The notes below the pieces were generated by a model. That model saw only the letters and a list, made by a program, of their open reading frames with translations. It was not told where the DNA came from and made no database searches. The position numbers and the translations under genes were made by a program. A stretch of 64,000 nucleotides of DNA from Algoriphagus aestuarii (GTDB taxonomy: Bacteria > Bacteroidota > Bacteroidia > Cytophagales > Cyclobacteriaceae), in contig JAFIDK010000007.1 of assembly GCA_017051695.1 (NCBI GenBank), positions 186,001 through 250,000 of the forward strand. Direction: 5' to 3'. Below, one piece after another: positions 45,536-55,074 of this stretch; within the stretch, counting starts at the first letter, position 1, and each line of letters opens with the position of its first letter.

Positions 45536-45571
45536 AATTAAAGGCGGAATTGATCAATTCCGCCTTTAATT
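45536..45571. terminator. Bidirectional terminator, 36-bp perfect palindrome
   Basis: Positions 45536-45571 are a perfect inverted repeat with no spacer, centred on TGATCA. It lies immediately between the ung (+) and lepB (-) stop codons. Confidence 0.9.
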
Positions 45572-46648
45572 CTATTCGATTCCTTTAAAGAATCTACTCC
45601 ATCTGATCTTATTGAACATTGATTCATATTTGTCTAAGGATAGCCATAGGAACCAAGCTTTTCCTACGATGTGGTCTTCAGGGACAAATCCCCAAAATCT
45701 TGAATCCAATGAATCATGTCGGTTATCCCCCATCATAAAATAATAGTCCTGCTTGAAGGTGTAGCTATCTACTTTTTGACCATCTATGACTAATGCACCA
45801 TCTTGGATTACCACTGAGTCATGACCCTCATATTTTTCAATCGTAAAAGAATACTTGTCCAGGTTTTCCTGTGTCAGTTGAATTGTCTCTCCTTTGGCAG
45901 GTACTTTTAATGGGCCATAAAAGTCACGATTCCATTTGTAGTTTCCATTCCTTGGGAAAATACTGTCCTCTCTAAATCCTTCTTTTTCTATTCGTTTTGT
46001 AGCAGAAGTTACTACAGGTGAAGATTGAAGCCTGGAGATAATTTCCTCAGTACCAAAAACCATATAGCCGGATCCATCAGAAAAGGCATAGAAACTTTCG
46101 GGGTTGACGCCATATTCCATAAAGAACTCAGCATTCAATGGCCTGGAAGTGATCACATCATAAGAGAATTGCATCTCTTCAGGCATCATAGCCAATTCAC
46201 CATTTACATAAAGGTCTGCATTTTTTATCTCGATTACGTCACCGGGGATTCCCACTGCCCGTTTGATGTAATTCGTTTTTAGATCAGGTGGATATTGAAA
46301 TTCTACGGGGTAATTAAAAACAACTACATCATATCTTTCGACATCAGAAAAGCCCGGCAGTCTATAGTAAGGCAACTGGATGGCATCACTATAGGAAGGG
46401 ATTTCAGTTCCCCAGATTTTTTGATGGGTCAATGGTACCTGAAGTGGAGTTTTTGGGATCCTGGTCCCGTAATGCATTTTGCTTACAAATAAAAAATCAC
46501 CTACGAGTAGTGACTTTTCCATGGAAGCTGTAGGAATAGTAAAAGGTTCTAGAAGCAACCATCTGATTAAACTTGCAGCAACTACCGCAAACACCAATGC
46601 GTCTACCCATTCACGAGTTGGGGATTTTTTCTTTTTTGACTGGCTCAT
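45572..46648 (-). CDS. lepB: Signal peptidase I
   Basis: A 358-residue membrane protease that removes signal peptides. One membrane helix near the start (ALVFAVVAASLIRWLLLEPF, about 17-36), then the catalytic Ser in IPTASMEKSLLVGD, the catalytic Lys in YIKRAVGIPGDVIEI, and the box MGDNRHDSLDSRFWGFVPED. A long insert (about 165-265) separates the catalytic boxes, as in other Bacteroidetes signal peptidases. Last gene of the parA-parB-DUF5683-dapB-lepB operon. Confidence 0.96.
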   Translation of the reverse strand: MSQSKKKKSPTREWVDALVFAVVAASLIRWLLLEPFTIPTASMEKSLLVGDFLFVSKMHYGTRIPKTPLQVPLTHQKIWGTEIPSYSDAIQLPYYRLPGFSDVERYDVVVFNYPVEFQYPPDLKTNYIKRAVGIPGDVIEIKNADLYVNGELAMMPEEMQFSYDVITSRPLNAEFFMEYGVNPESFYAFSDGSGYMVFGTEEIISRLQSSPVVTSATKRIEKEGFREDSIFPRNGNYKWNRDFYGPLKVPAKGETIQLTQENLDKYSFTIEKYEGHDSVVIQDGALVIDGQKVDSYTFKQDYYFMMGDNRHDSLDSRFWGFVPEDHIVGKAWFLWLSLDKYESMFNKIRWSRFFKGIE

Positions 46649-46663
46649 TTTATATAAGTAATA

Positions 46664-47386
46664 TCAGAAAGATAGAAAATCATCCATCGAAAGCACACCT
46701 TTTTTAGAAGGAATCCATTCGGCAACCAAGACTGCACCTAATGCAAAGCCTTGTCGGCTATGGGCTGTATGGGATATTTCTATGTCGTCAATTTGAGATT
46801 CGTATTTGATAATATGTGTACCCGGAGCCGGATCAATTCTTTTGGAAGTGATTTCTACGGATTGTTCAGGTTTTTCCTCTTCACCTTTTAAGCTCCAAGA
46901 ATCCTTGCTGTTCAGATTTTTAATGATTCCTTCCGCCAAGGTGATGGCGGTTCCGGATGGTGCATCTTTTTTTGCTGTGTGATGAATTTCTTCAATTGAG
47001 ACTTGATAGCCATTGGCTTCATTCATCAGTTTAGAAAGAAATTCATTGACTTTAAAAAAGATGTTGACTCCGATGCTGAAATTGGAAGCGTAAAAGAAAC
47101 TTCCGTTTTTTGACCGTGTCATTTCTTCTACTTCAGCCTTCTTTTCAAGCCAGCCGGTGGTGCCTACTACGATTGGAATATCATGTTGGATAGCCCAGGA
47201 AATATTTTCAAATGCAGCTTCAGGTTGACTAAATTCAATAGCAACATCGATAGACTTAGGGTCTAAGCTTTTCAGTTCCTCTCTGTTTTCTATATTGATT
47301 TTTCCGCCAATGGAATGACCACGGGATTCAGCAATTTCGCCGATGATCTTTCCCATTTTCCCATAACCAAGTAATAAAATATTCAT
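46664..47386 (-). CDS. dapB: 4-hydroxy-tetrahydrodipicolinate reductase
   Basis: A 240-residue enzyme of the lysine/diaminopimelate pathway. The nucleotide-binding start is ILLLGYGKMGKIIGEIAESR, VGTTGW is the second binding motif, and the catalytic region is EIHHTAKKDAPSGTAITLAE. It lies 2 bases from the DUF5683 gene stop. The length is slightly short, as in other Bacteroidetes DapB. Confidence 0.96.
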   Translation of the reverse strand: MNILLLGYGKMGKIIGEIAESRGHSIGGKINIENREELKSLDPKSIDVAIEFSQPEAAFENISWAIQHDIPIVVGTTGWLEKKAEVEEMTRSKNGSFFYASNFSIGVNIFFKVNEFLSKLMNEANGYQVSIEEIHHTAKKDAPSGTAITLAEGIIKNLNSKDSWSLKGEEEKPEQSVEITSKRIDPAPGTHIIKYESQIDDIEISHTAHSRQGFALGAVLVAEWIPSKKGVLSMDDFLSF

Positions 47387-47388
47387 TT

Positions 47389-47994
47389 TTAAAATTTGAG
47401 TTTCAAAGATACTCCCATGGAGTTGTTATTCGCAGAAAAACGCTCGAAATGTGGCTCAATTCCCAATGCCAGATCATCCGATACATCAAATCCAGAAAGG
47501 TGGGCGTCAACATTGGCATCGATTAGGTTCAATGCATAAATGCCCGCAATGAGCAGGTAGCATAAATCCCTGTTTCTTCTCCAATAATCTACATTTCTGA
47601 CTAGTGCCTCCCTGTTTAGATTTGGGAAATCATTGGAAATCCCATCATCAAAATCAAATAAAGCCTGCCTGAAAACCTGATACCTCCGGTTGTTAAAATT
47701 GATGAAATAAACATCCGTCATGATTCCGGCATAAATTAAAGGTACTTTCCAAGCTTTGTTGTTATAAACCTGACCAGCTCCTGGCAATATGGCTGAAAGT
47801 ATGGTTGCTTTCCGCGGGTCTTTTGGTAGATTGGAATAATCCGGTTTTTCCTTTTTTACTGGTGTTGGTTTTTTCTCTGCTTGAGCGTTTTGTGCAAAGG
47901 TGGAGTAAGTTAGAAATAAGCACAAAACCAAAAGACCCATGTAGTTCCACGGGGCTTTAAATGGTAGAGATTTATGAAAATTTAAGGTTTTCAA
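47389..47994 (-). CDS. DUF5683 family protein
   Basis: A 201-residue exported or membrane protein with a leader (MGLLVLCLFLTYSTFAQ, in two possible starts) and the DUF5683 core: DPRKATILSAILPGAGQVYN, WKVPLIYAGIMTDVYFINFN and YLLIAGIYALNLIDANVDAH. The function is unknown. In Cytophagales it is almost fixed between parB and dapB/lepB, which is the main clue to its role: an envelope protein linked to growth or division. A start at the internal ATG 18 codons later is possible. Confidence 0.85.
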   Translation of the reverse strand: MKTLNFHKSLPFKAPWNYMGLLVLCLFLTYSTFAQNAQAEKKPTPVKKEKPDYSNLPKDPRKATILSAILPGAGQVYNNKAWKVPLIYAGIMTDVYFINFNNRRYQVFRQALFDFDDGISNDFPNLNREALVRNVDYWRRNRDLCYLLIAGIYALNLIDANVDAHLSGFDVSDDLALGIEPHFERFSANNNSMGVSLKLKF

Positions 47995-47997
47995 AGG

Positions 47998-48909
47998 TCA
48001 AATGATTTCCAGAATTTCCAGAATTCTATTCAAATCTGAGGTGGAAGTAAATGGGATCTTTATTTCTCCTTTGTTCTTGTTATTAGATTTCAGAGATACT
48101 TTTGTGCCAAAATGAGAAGCAAGTCTCTGTTGTATTTTGCTGATTTCGTATTTCTTGACAGGATCTAATTCCGGTTTGCTAGGTTTGTCTGCCGCTCCCT
48201 CGTTCAAGGCCTTTACTAAAGCCTCAACCTTTCGGACACTCAATTCTTCCTCTACAGCTTTCTTGAAAATAGCAAGCTGTTTGTCCACATCTTCAATATT
48301 GATCAAGGCCCTGGCATGCCCCATGGATATCTGTTGATCACGGATTGCGGCCTGAATTGTAGGAGGGAGTTTTAATAAGCGTAAATAGTTGTTGACAGTG
48401 GTCCTGTTTTTACCAACTCGATCTCCTAATTGCTCTTGTTTTAAATCGCACTCAGCCAATAATCTTTGGTAAGAATGGGCAATTTCCAGCGCATTTAAGT
48501 TTTCTCTCTGGATATTTTCAATCAATGCCATTTCCAGCATTTGCTGGTCATTGGCTGTTCGGACATAAGCAGGGATTTGAGTAAGCCCGGCAATTTTAGA
48601 GGCCTGGAATCTTCTTTCTCCAGAAATCAGCTGATATTCGTTTGCGTCAAGTTTTCTGACCGTAATCGGTTGAATAATTCCTTGTACTTTGATTGACTCA
48701 GCCAATTCACCGAGGGCATCCTTATCAAAATGAACTCTAGGTTGGAAAGGATTGACTTGTATTTCTTCGAGAGGTATTTCAAAAATCCCGGTTTTTACCA
48801 CTTCGGGTAAAATATCTTCGCTTTTATGTTTCGCAGGACTATCTTCCAACAAAGCCCCTAGACCTCTTCCAAGTGCACTTTTTTTTCTATTTGGCTTATT
48901 GTCTGACAT
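47998..48909 (-). CDS. parB: Chromosome-partitioning protein ParB
   Basis: A 303-residue ParB/Spo0J. The N-terminal CTPase fold has IQVNPFQPR, then LISGERRFQASKIAGLTQIP, and the HTH is in DRVGKNRTTVNNYLRLLKLP. The C-terminal dimer region is short. It loads at parS sites and spreads on DNA. The start KSALGRGLGALLED is typical. No parS consensus is seen in this window. Confidence 0.96.
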   Translation of the reverse strand: MSDNKPNRKKSALGRGLGALLEDSPAKHKSEDILPEVVKTGIFEIPLEEIQVNPFQPRVHFDKDALGELAESIKVQGIIQPITVRKLDANEYQLISGERRFQASKIAGLTQIPAYVRTANDQQMLEMALIENIQRENLNALEIAHSYQRLLAECDLKQEQLGDRVGKNRTTVNNYLRLLKLPPTIQAAIRDQQISMGHARALINIEDVDKQLAIFKKAVEEELSVRKVEALVKALNEGAADKPSKPELDPVKKYEISKIQQRLASHFGTKVSLKSNNKNKGEIKIPFTSTSDLNRILEILEII

Positions 48910-48911
48910 AA

Positions 48912-49694
48912 TTAACTGTTCACTTTTTGAAGACCATTCTTCTGAGCGATCTCACTGGCTAAATTCAAATAGGCAACTGCACCTTTGCCATCTGCATCAA
49001 AAGCAATGGCTGGTAATCCAAATGAGGGAGCCTCACTTAAACGAACGTTTCTAGGGATAATTGTCTCAAAAACCATGTTCTTAAAATGGATTCTGACCTC
49101 CTCTACTACTTGATTGGAGAGACGAAGACGGACATCGTACATGGTCAAAAGAATCCCTTCTATTTCCAGGTCAGGGTTTAATCTTGTTTGAATGATTTTG
49201 ATGGTATTCAACAATTTTCCTAAACCTTCCAAAGCGAAATATTCGCATTGAACGGGTATGATGACGGAATTAGCTGCTGTCAATGCATTGATAGTAATCA
49301 GACCTAGAGAGGGAGAGCAATCAATGATAATAAAATCATATTGACTAGTGAGGTTAGCTATGACACCTCTCATTTTCTCTTCTCTATTGTCCAGGTTGAT
49401 CATTTCCACCTCAGCACCGACTAAATCGATATGAGAAGGGACTAAATCCAAATATTCCAACTCAGTCTTTAGGATGATTTCGTTGATGTCGATTTCATCC
49501 ACCATACATTCGTAAATACTTGTATTGATAGATTTTGGATCATGCCCTAATCCTGAAGTGGTATTGGCTTGTGGATCCGCGTCGATCACCAAGGTTTTAT
49601 ATTCCAGTACAGCAAGGCTGGCAGCGAGATTCATCGCTGTCGTGGTTTTCCCCACTCCGCCTTTTTGATTGGCAATGGCAATGATTTTTCCCAT
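48912..49694 (-). CDS. parA: Chromosome-partitioning ATPase ParA
   Basis: A 260-residue ParA/Soj. It has the deviant Walker [21 protein letters not shown], the Walker A' [14 protein letters not shown], and [16 protein letters not shown] (Walker B). The partner parB starts 2 bases after its stop codon. First gene of the operon through lepB. Confidence 0.97.
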   Translation of the reverse strand: MGKIIAIANQKGGVGKTTTAMNLAASLAVLEYKTLVIDADPQANTTSGLGHDPKSINTSIYECMVDEIDINEIILKTELEYLDLVPSHIDLVGAEVEMINLDNREEKMRGVIANLTSQYDFIIIDCSPSLGLITINALTAANSVIIPVQCEYFALEGLGKLLNTIKIIQTRLNPDLEIEGILLTMYDVRLRLSNQVVEEVRIHFKNMVFETIIPRNVRLSEAPSFGLPAIAFDADGKGAVAYLNLASEIAQKNGLQKVNS

Positions 49695-50077
49695 GTTATT
49701 TATTTCTCGGGTAATTGAATACCAATATTAAGCAAATTCAATTCTTTTCTGGCTTGTGTGTCTGGTTTTTTTGAATGCGGAAATGATTTGGTTTTTCACT
49801 GCTTCAATTTCATTGACCACTTGGATTTTAAGGAAAGTACTCAATAATCTATCACAAAAGCCTATTAATGAGATGTTATTTGATGAAAGCTTTGCCTGAC
49901 CAAGTCCCAAAGAAAATACAAAGCAAAGCTGCAAGCAGAAGATCCTATTATTTTAGGCAAATTCCTGACACTTTTAGTCAGGCTTAATTCTGTTCATTTC
50001 ATCTGTTTTGAGGTAAAAACCCAATTGTTCAACCCACAAACTACTGGAGGTTTAGTTTTTGAATATAGCATCTAGAA
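49695..50077. other. Spacer between parA and yidC genes
   Basis: About 380 bases, A/T-rich. One 68-codon frame on the minus strand (49728-49934) has no family signs and an unremarkable composition, so I do not call it. No parS, promoter consensus or RNA is seen. Confidence 0.4.
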
Positions 50078-50111
50078 AAAATTAAGGGAGCAAATGAGCT
50101 CCCTTAATTTT
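50078..50111 (-). terminator. Terminator of the pyrG-yidC operon
   Basis: Perfect 14-bp arms (50078-50091 and 50098-50111) with a 6-base loop. The far arm covers the first bases of the yidC stop codon. Confidence 0.85.
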
Positions 50112-51912
50112 ATTTTTTTCTATTTGATTCTGCTGCTTTCATCGCATCTTCCAGTTTTTGCTGAAATTTAGATTTCTTTTTGTTGACGTTTTTAGCCTTG
50201 CTTTCTTCCACTTTTGCTCTGATTTTAGAATCATCTACAAATAGTTTTATGAGTGCTTGCTGGCCAAAAGTCACCATGTTTGAAACGAAGTAATAGAAAC
50301 TCAAACCAGCAGGGTAGGAGTTAAGGACAAACATGAACATCACTGGCATAATATAACCCAAGTTTTTCATTGGTCCCTGGGCAGTGGTCAGTTGATTGTT
50401 GAAATGAGTATAAATCAATTGGGATACCGTCATCAAAAGGGTAAACAAACTGACATGGGATCCATAAAAAGGGATCGTAAATGGCAAGTTGATAAACGTA
50501 TCAAAAGTCGATAAGTCCGTCGCCCAAAGGAAAGATTCTTGTCTCAGCTGAATGGCATTTGGGAAAAAGAAGAACATGGCAAACAAGAAAGGCATCTGCA
50601 ACACCATCGGCAAGCAACCAGATATAGGACTCACACCTAATTGGCCAAAAAGCTTCATTTGTTCTTGCTGCATTTTGGTAGGATCATCCCCGTATTTCTC
50701 TTTCAACTCATCAATTTCCGGTTTGATCACCCTCATTTTTGCCATTCCTATATATGATTTATAGGTCAAAGGAGATAGCGCTAGTTTGATGATCAATACG
50801 ATCAATATGATGATGACACCATAATTGCTGAAGTATTTCTCCAGAAATGCAAAGAGATTGACAATGATGTATTTGTTGACCCAGCTTACAAAGAAGTAAC
50901 CCATGTCGACATTTTTCTCAAAACCTTCTGTAACCTTCTTTAAAGTTTTATAATTATCGGGACCGAAATAGTAAGAATAATTTGCACTGCCTTCATTTAG
51001 AGGAATATTTAAAGATGCCTCCATCATTTTTACGATAGAGCTATCTTCGGGAGTGCTTTGCGTTAAGCTTACATTCTGAAAAGCATCTTCAGCAATGATA
51101 CCTGCGGTAAAAAATCTCTGGCTGAAACCGATCCATTTTACAGGTTCGGCTACTTGTTCCTGTTCCAAATCATCACCTACACCTAAATTCTCATAAGATC
51201 CTGAACTCAGATAATAGTTGATTTCAGTTTTCCTTCTTGACTCGGGAAGATCTTTTTCTTGGGCTTTTACCTGGTCAGCCCAGGTTAGTTGGATAGAGTT
51301 TCCGGTAAAATAGCCTGGGAATCTATCAATTTTCACAGATTTATGAACTTGATAAGTACCGTCTTTTAGTGTATAGACCTGACTGATCTGACCTTGGTCA
51401 GTAGAAGCGGTAAAAGTCAGGATATGTGAAGTGTTACCTTCTTCATCTTGCTCAGTAGTCAGGTTTGAATTAAAAAACAGATCGTTTAATGAGATTGGTC
51501 CCATTTTACTTTCGATGCTATAATCCATTTTTGAATTGGCTGCGTCGATCAGAAGAAGAGGTTCTTGTTTCCAGGTTTTAAACTCTTTTAAATTCACCTC
51601 TTCCACAATAGCACCTTTAGAGGAGAACTTCACTTGAATCAGGTTATTTTCCAATATGACCGTTTCTGCCTCACCAGTCACCAAACTAGCTAATTCACCA
51701 TATTTGGTAGCTAAGGCTGCAGAAATCAAAGTGTCATTCACTTCGGTTTCTTCGTTTTGTGAAACAGGTTGTTGTTCTTGAATACCAGATTCAGTTTGAG
51801 CTGGAGTCTGTGTTTCCTCTACCGGGATTTCTGGGCTACTCGCAAAGAAAAAAGAGTAGACCAAAATGACTGCGGCAAAAAGGATTAAGCCTGTCGCTTG
51901 ATTTTTGTCCAT
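50110..51912 (-). CDS. yidC: Membrane protein insertase YidC
   Basis: A 600-residue YidC that inserts proteins into the inner membrane. It has an N-terminal anchor (GLILFAAVILVYSFFFA, about 7-23), a large periplasmic beta domain (about 60-340), and the C-terminal 60KD_IMP core with LIVLIIKLALSPLTYKSYIG, LGVSPISGCLPMVLQMPFLF and MPVMFMFVLNSYPAGLSFYY. A Lys-rich tail (NVNKKKSKFQQKLEDAMK) may touch the ribosome. It follows pyrG by 44 bases and is probably cotranscribed. Confidence 0.97.
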   Translation of the reverse strand: MDKNQATGLILFAAVILVYSFFFASSPEIPVEETQTPAQTESGIQEQQPVSQNEETEVNDTLISAALATKYGELASLVTGEAETVILENNLIQVKFSSKGAIVEEVNLKEFKTWKQEPLLLIDAANSKMDYSIESKMGPISLNDLFFNSNLTTEQDEEGNTSHILTFTASTDQGQISQVYTLKDGTYQVHKSVKIDRFPGYFTGNSIQLTWADQVKAQEKDLPESRRKTEINYYLSSGSYENLGVGDDLEQEQVAEPVKWIGFSQRFFTAGIIAEDAFQNVSLTQSTPEDSSIVKMMEASLNIPLNEGSANYSYYFGPDNYKTLKKVTEGFEKNVDMGYFFVSWVNKYIIVNLFAFLEKYFSNYGVIIILIVLIIKLALSPLTYKSYIGMAKMRVIKPEIDELKEKYGDDPTKMQQEQMKLFGQLGVSPISGCLPMVLQMPFLFAMFFFFPNAIQLRQESFLWATDLSTFDTFINLPFTIPFYGSHVSLFTLLMTVSQLIYTHFNNQLTTAQGPMKNLGYIMPVMFMFVLNSYPAGLSFYYFVSNMVTFGQQALIKLFVDDSKIRAKVEESKAKNVNKKKSKFQQKLEDAMKAAESNRKK

Positions 51913-51956
51913 AATAATAGGATAGAAATGGGATTACATCCCTGAAATAAATGATG

Positions 51957-53576
51957 TTACTTTATTTTCTTATTATCGATTGCTGCCTGTATGAATTTCA
52001 CAAAAAGCGGCTGAGGATTTAGTACGGTACTTTTATATTCTGGGTGAAATTGTACGCCCACAAACCAAGGGTGGTTTTTGATTTCTACAATTTCTACCAA
52101 ACCTGTATCTGGGTTTTTTCCTGTGGCAATCATTCCACTTGCTTCAATTTCAGGTAAGAATTCATTATTAAATTCATAACGGTGACGGTGTCTTTCTTGG
52201 ATTTTGACTTTGCCATAGGCACCAAAAGCTTTGCTGCCTTTTTTCAAATCACAAGCATAAGAGCCTAATCTCATCGTTCCACCCATCTGATCGATTTGTT
52301 TTTGCTCTTCCATCAATGCAATCACAGGGTTTGGTGTAGTAGGGTCCATTTCTGTACTGTTTGCCTTTGGATGATTTAAAACATTTCGGGCAAATTCAAT
52401 CACTGCTACCTGCATCCCAAGACAGATTCCAAAGAACGGAATCTTGTTTTCCCGGGCATATCTGACAGTTTCGATTTTCCCTTCAAAACCTCTTTCACCA
52501 AATCCAGGAGCAACAAGAATCCCATCTAAGTCTTCAAGTTTTTCTATGTAATTACTTGAATTGATTTCTTCAGATGACATCAGTTTTAGATTCACATGAC
52601 ATTCAATGGAAGCGCCTGCATGTGTAAATGACTCAATAATGGATTTGTAGGAATCAGGAAGGGAAACATATTTTCCTATCAGTCCTATCGTGACTTCCTG
52701 AGTAGGGTTTTTTAGTTTCCCCAAGAAATCTTTCCAGTTTTCGAGATCTGTATTTTCTTTGGAAGTAAGCTTTAATTTAGTCATGACACGCTCATCGAGT
52801 TTCTCTTTTTTCATTAAAAGAGGAACATCATAAATGGAGTCCGCGTCCATCGCTTCGATGACAGAATTTAACTGAACATTGCAGAAAAGAGCCAGTTTCT
52901 TTTTTACATCATTTGGTAAATGATGCTCTGTTCTACACACCAATATGTCTGGTTGGATACCTGCTTCTAGCAGCTGCTTGACAGAGTGCTGAGTCGGTTT
53001 GGTTTTTAGCTCTTTTGCAGCTTTTAGGAAAGGAATCAGAGTTAAATGGATCACCAAGAAGTTATTTTGGCCAAGATCCCATTTTGCCTGTCGTACTGCC
53101 TCAATAAATGGAAGTGATTCGATATCACCGACACAGCCACCAATTTCTGTAATGACTACATCGTATTTTCCATCTTCACCTAATTTGTAGAAATTGGATT
53201 TGATTTCGTCTGTAATGTGCGGGATGACCTGAACGGTCTTACCTAAGAATTCACCTTTACGCTCTTTTGTGATGACATTATTGTAAATCCTTCCTGTCGT
53301 CACATTGTTATTTTGTGAGGTGGTGATGTTTAGGAATCTTTCATAGTGACCTAAGTCCAAATCCGTTTCTGCACCATCATCTGTTACATAACACTCCCCA
53401 TGCTCATAAGGGTTGAGCGTACCTGGGTCGATGTTTAGGTAGGGGTCGAATTTTTGGATGGTTACTTTAAATCCTCTGGACTGAAGCAATTTGCCCAATG
53501 AGGCAGCAATGATGCCTTTTCCGAGAGAGGAGGTAACCCCTCCTGTAATAAATATGTATTTTGTTGTTGATCCCAT
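51957..53576 (-). CDS. pyrG: CTP synthase
   Basis: A 539-residue enzyme that makes CTP from UTP with glutamine. The synthase half starts [20 protein letters not shown]; the glutamine-amidotransferase half has the nucleophile in [19 protein letters not shown] and the His/Glu pair in [12 protein letters not shown]. Start and length match the family. The gene opens the pyrG-yidC operon. Confidence 0.97.
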   Translation of the reverse strand: MGSTTKYIFITGGVTSSLGKGIIAASLGKLLQSRGFKVTIQKFDPYLNIDPGTLNPYEHGECYVTDDGAETDLDLGHYERFLNITTSQNNNVTTGRIYNNVITKERKGEFLGKTVQVIPHITDEIKSNFYKLGEDGKYDVVITEIGGCVGDIESLPFIEAVRQAKWDLGQNNFLVIHLTLIPFLKAAKELKTKPTQHSVKQLLEAGIQPDILVCRTEHHLPNDVKKKLALFCNVQLNSVIEAMDADSIYDVPLLMKKEKLDERVMTKLKLTSKENTDLENWKDFLGKLKNPTQEVTIGLIGKYVSLPDSYKSIIESFTHAGASIECHVNLKLMSSEEINSSNYIEKLEDLDGILVAPGFGERGFEGKIETVRYARENKIPFFGICLGMQVAVIEFARNVLNHPKANSTEMDPTTPNPVIALMEEQKQIDQMGGTMRLGSYACDLKKGSKAFGAYGKVKIQERHRHRYEFNNEFLPEIEASGMIATGKNPDTGLVEIVEIKNHPWFVGVQFHPEYKSTVLNPQPLFVKFIQAAIDNKKIK

Positions 53577-53620
53577 AAGAATGGAGGCAGGATGATTTTT
53601 GGATGAATTCTTATGGGGCT

Positions 53621-53628
53621 CAAAATTA
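53621..53628 (-). promoter_or_regulatory. -7 box of the pyrG promoter
   Basis: TAATTTTG on the minus strand, 44 bases before the pyrG start. No TTG is seen at the normal distance, but a perfect palindrome GGAAATTTCC (53630-53639) lies just upstream in the spacer and could be an operator. Confidence 0.45.
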
Positions 53629-53639
53629 CGGAAATTTCC

Positions 53640-54150
53640 CGATTAAGGGGCTTTTATCCTTTTGAATTTTATCATTTTTGATAATTGTCCAATTTTAGAC
53701 CTTTTGGATTTCATCAGGTCAGCAACATTTAGGATCCGATTATTCAGAGAATTTTTAGCTTAAATTTTCTGTTTTGGGACTCTGTTTATTTTTTTTTGAT
53801 TTTTTTCAATTCAAAAAATGATATAAAAATATTGTCAAAAGAAGAGGGGGTTTGTGGCTATAAATCCAGAATGGAAATCGATAACTATTATAGAAACTAA
53901 AATAACTTTCAAACTGATTACTCAGACCTATTTGATTTTTGGATGATTTTTATTCAAATACTATTTTTATTAACATTAATTTTGGTGGATTTCTTTTTGG
54001 GTTTGATTCAGATAGTTATTTGTTTAATAATGTGATTTAAAATCTGTTTCTTTTGTGATTGAAATGTATGACAATTGATTTACTGAAGAAATATTCAACA
54101 TAAAATACCTATCACTTGTTTAAAATATTAAATTCCGTTTTTAGTATTTG
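53640..54150. other. A/T-rich spacer before the HTH-tailed gene
   Basis: Over 500 bases without a credible gene on either strand. It includes an inverted repeat TTATCA-TTTT-TGATAA (53669-53684) and long runs of T and A. I cannot assign it a function. Confidence 0.45.
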
Positions 54151-54182
54151 TTGAATTATATATATTGCATCTGTTATTTTTG
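54151..54182 (+). promoter_or_regulatory. Promoter of the HTH-tailed gene
   Basis: TTG (54151-54153), 21 bases, then TATTTTTG (54175-54182), a perfect -7 box 22 bases before the ATG. Confidence 0.65.
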
Positions 54183-54204
54183 AAAACAAATAAACTATTC
54201 TATT

Positions 54205-54612
54205 ATGAAAGAATTAATTAAAGAATCCATCAATGATTTAAAGAAAAGTGATGGGTTTGTATATGTCACAGCTGATGGAAGTAAAATAGATTTGCACGAA
54301 GCTGCTGCAAAAGGTATCCCTGTTACTCCAGTTAATCCAAAAGATGAAGTAATCAAAAAATTAGAAGCTGCTGGTCTTCATTTGATGGATGGCAAATTTG
54401 TGAACGATTTGAATGAATTGATTTCATTAATTAGTGGCTCTGGTTCCGTAAAAGGAAAGTCCGGAAAAAGAAGAAGCTTTACAGATTCTGAAAAAAGCAA
54501 AATTGTAGAAGAGTGGGCTAAAGTAGAAGCCACTGGCAAGAAAACCAAAGCTGCTTTTGCAAGAGAAATCGGTGTAGGTTATCAAACTTTCATTAATTGG
54601 TTACGTGGTTAA
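54205..54612 (+). CDS. Small protein with a C-terminal transposase-like helix-turn-helix
   Basis: A 135-residue protein. The N-terminal part (1-78) has no family I recognise and includes GFVYVTADGSKIDLHEAAAK. A Gly/Ser/Lys linker (SGSVKGKSGKRR) leads to a helix-turn-helix (about 88-135: FTDSEKSKIVEEWAKVEA, AAFAREIGVGYQTFINWL) like the start of IS3/IS66 OrfA proteins. No transposase catalytic domain or inverted repeats are near. A clear promoter and terminator bracket it. It is probably a domesticated DNA-binding protein; target and role are unknown. Confidence 0.7.
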   Translation: MKELIKESINDLKKSDGFVYVTADGSKIDLHEAAAKGIPVTPVNPKDEVIKKLEAAGLHLMDGKFVNDLNELISLISGSGSVKGKSGKRRSFTDSEKSKIVEEWAKVEATGKKTKAAFAREIGVGYQTFINWLRG

Positions 54613-54634
54613 TCAAGCGTGACCCCATAACACT

Positions 54635-54664
54635 AAGAAAGGCAGCTCTTGAGCTGCCTTTCTT
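54635..54664. terminator. Bidirectional terminator
   Basis: 14-bp arms AAGAAAGGCAGCTC and GAGCTGCCTTTCTT, nearly without a loop, between the HTH-tailed gene (+) and the anti-sigma gene (-). Confidence 0.9.
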
Positions 54665-54666
54665 GT

Positions 54667-55074
54667 TTATCCTACTTTTAACCTTTTTGATTGATAAATT
54701 ATCCAAGGAATCATCAATAAACTAAAAGCCAACAATGCAATGTTGAAAACCGGTCCCATATGAATAATGGGAAGGTTTATTTTAGGTAGCTGTAAATTTA
54801 ATTTAGTGACGGTGGTGTTAGAGAGTTGGTCCAGGAGTGATAATGAGTTTTCTTGACCTGGAATGAAAATAATAGTAAGTACAGCAATGCTTAAAATGCC
54901 AAGCAAAATAGCTTTAATTGCAAGTGGAGATAGTATCGGCTGATAAGCGGTCCTACTTTTTGTTTCAATCTTTGAAAGGATCTTTAAATGAAAATTACTT
55001 GGAGGATTTTCACTTCCTGCTTCTGAGATAAATTTTCTCAACAGTAAATCTTCATGCTCGAGTTGATTTTTCAT
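54667..55074 (-). CDS. Putative anti-sigma membrane protein
   Basis: A 135-residue protein with a cytosolic N-terminal part (about 1-50) and two membrane helices (LAIKAILLGILSIAVLTIIF, about 46-67; NIALLAFSLLMIPWIIYQ, about 111-128). Its ATG overlaps the stop of the sigma gene by 4 bases. That coupling and layout fit a membrane-held anti-sigma factor. There is no recognised zinc motif, so the call rests on context. Confidence 0.7.
   Translation of the reverse strand: MKNQLEHEDLLLRKFISEAGSENPPSNFHLKILSKIETKSRTAYQPILSPLAIKAILLGILSIAVLTIIFIPGQENSLSLLDQLSNTTVTKLNLQLPKINLPIIHMGPVFNIALLAFSLLMIPWIIYQSKRLKVG

Noticed and set aside
49728-49934. 68-codon open frame on the minus strand between parA and yidC
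   Set aside because: No family signs, no promoter or terminator, and a composition like random A/T-rich DNA. A conserved protein match in relatives would reverse this.
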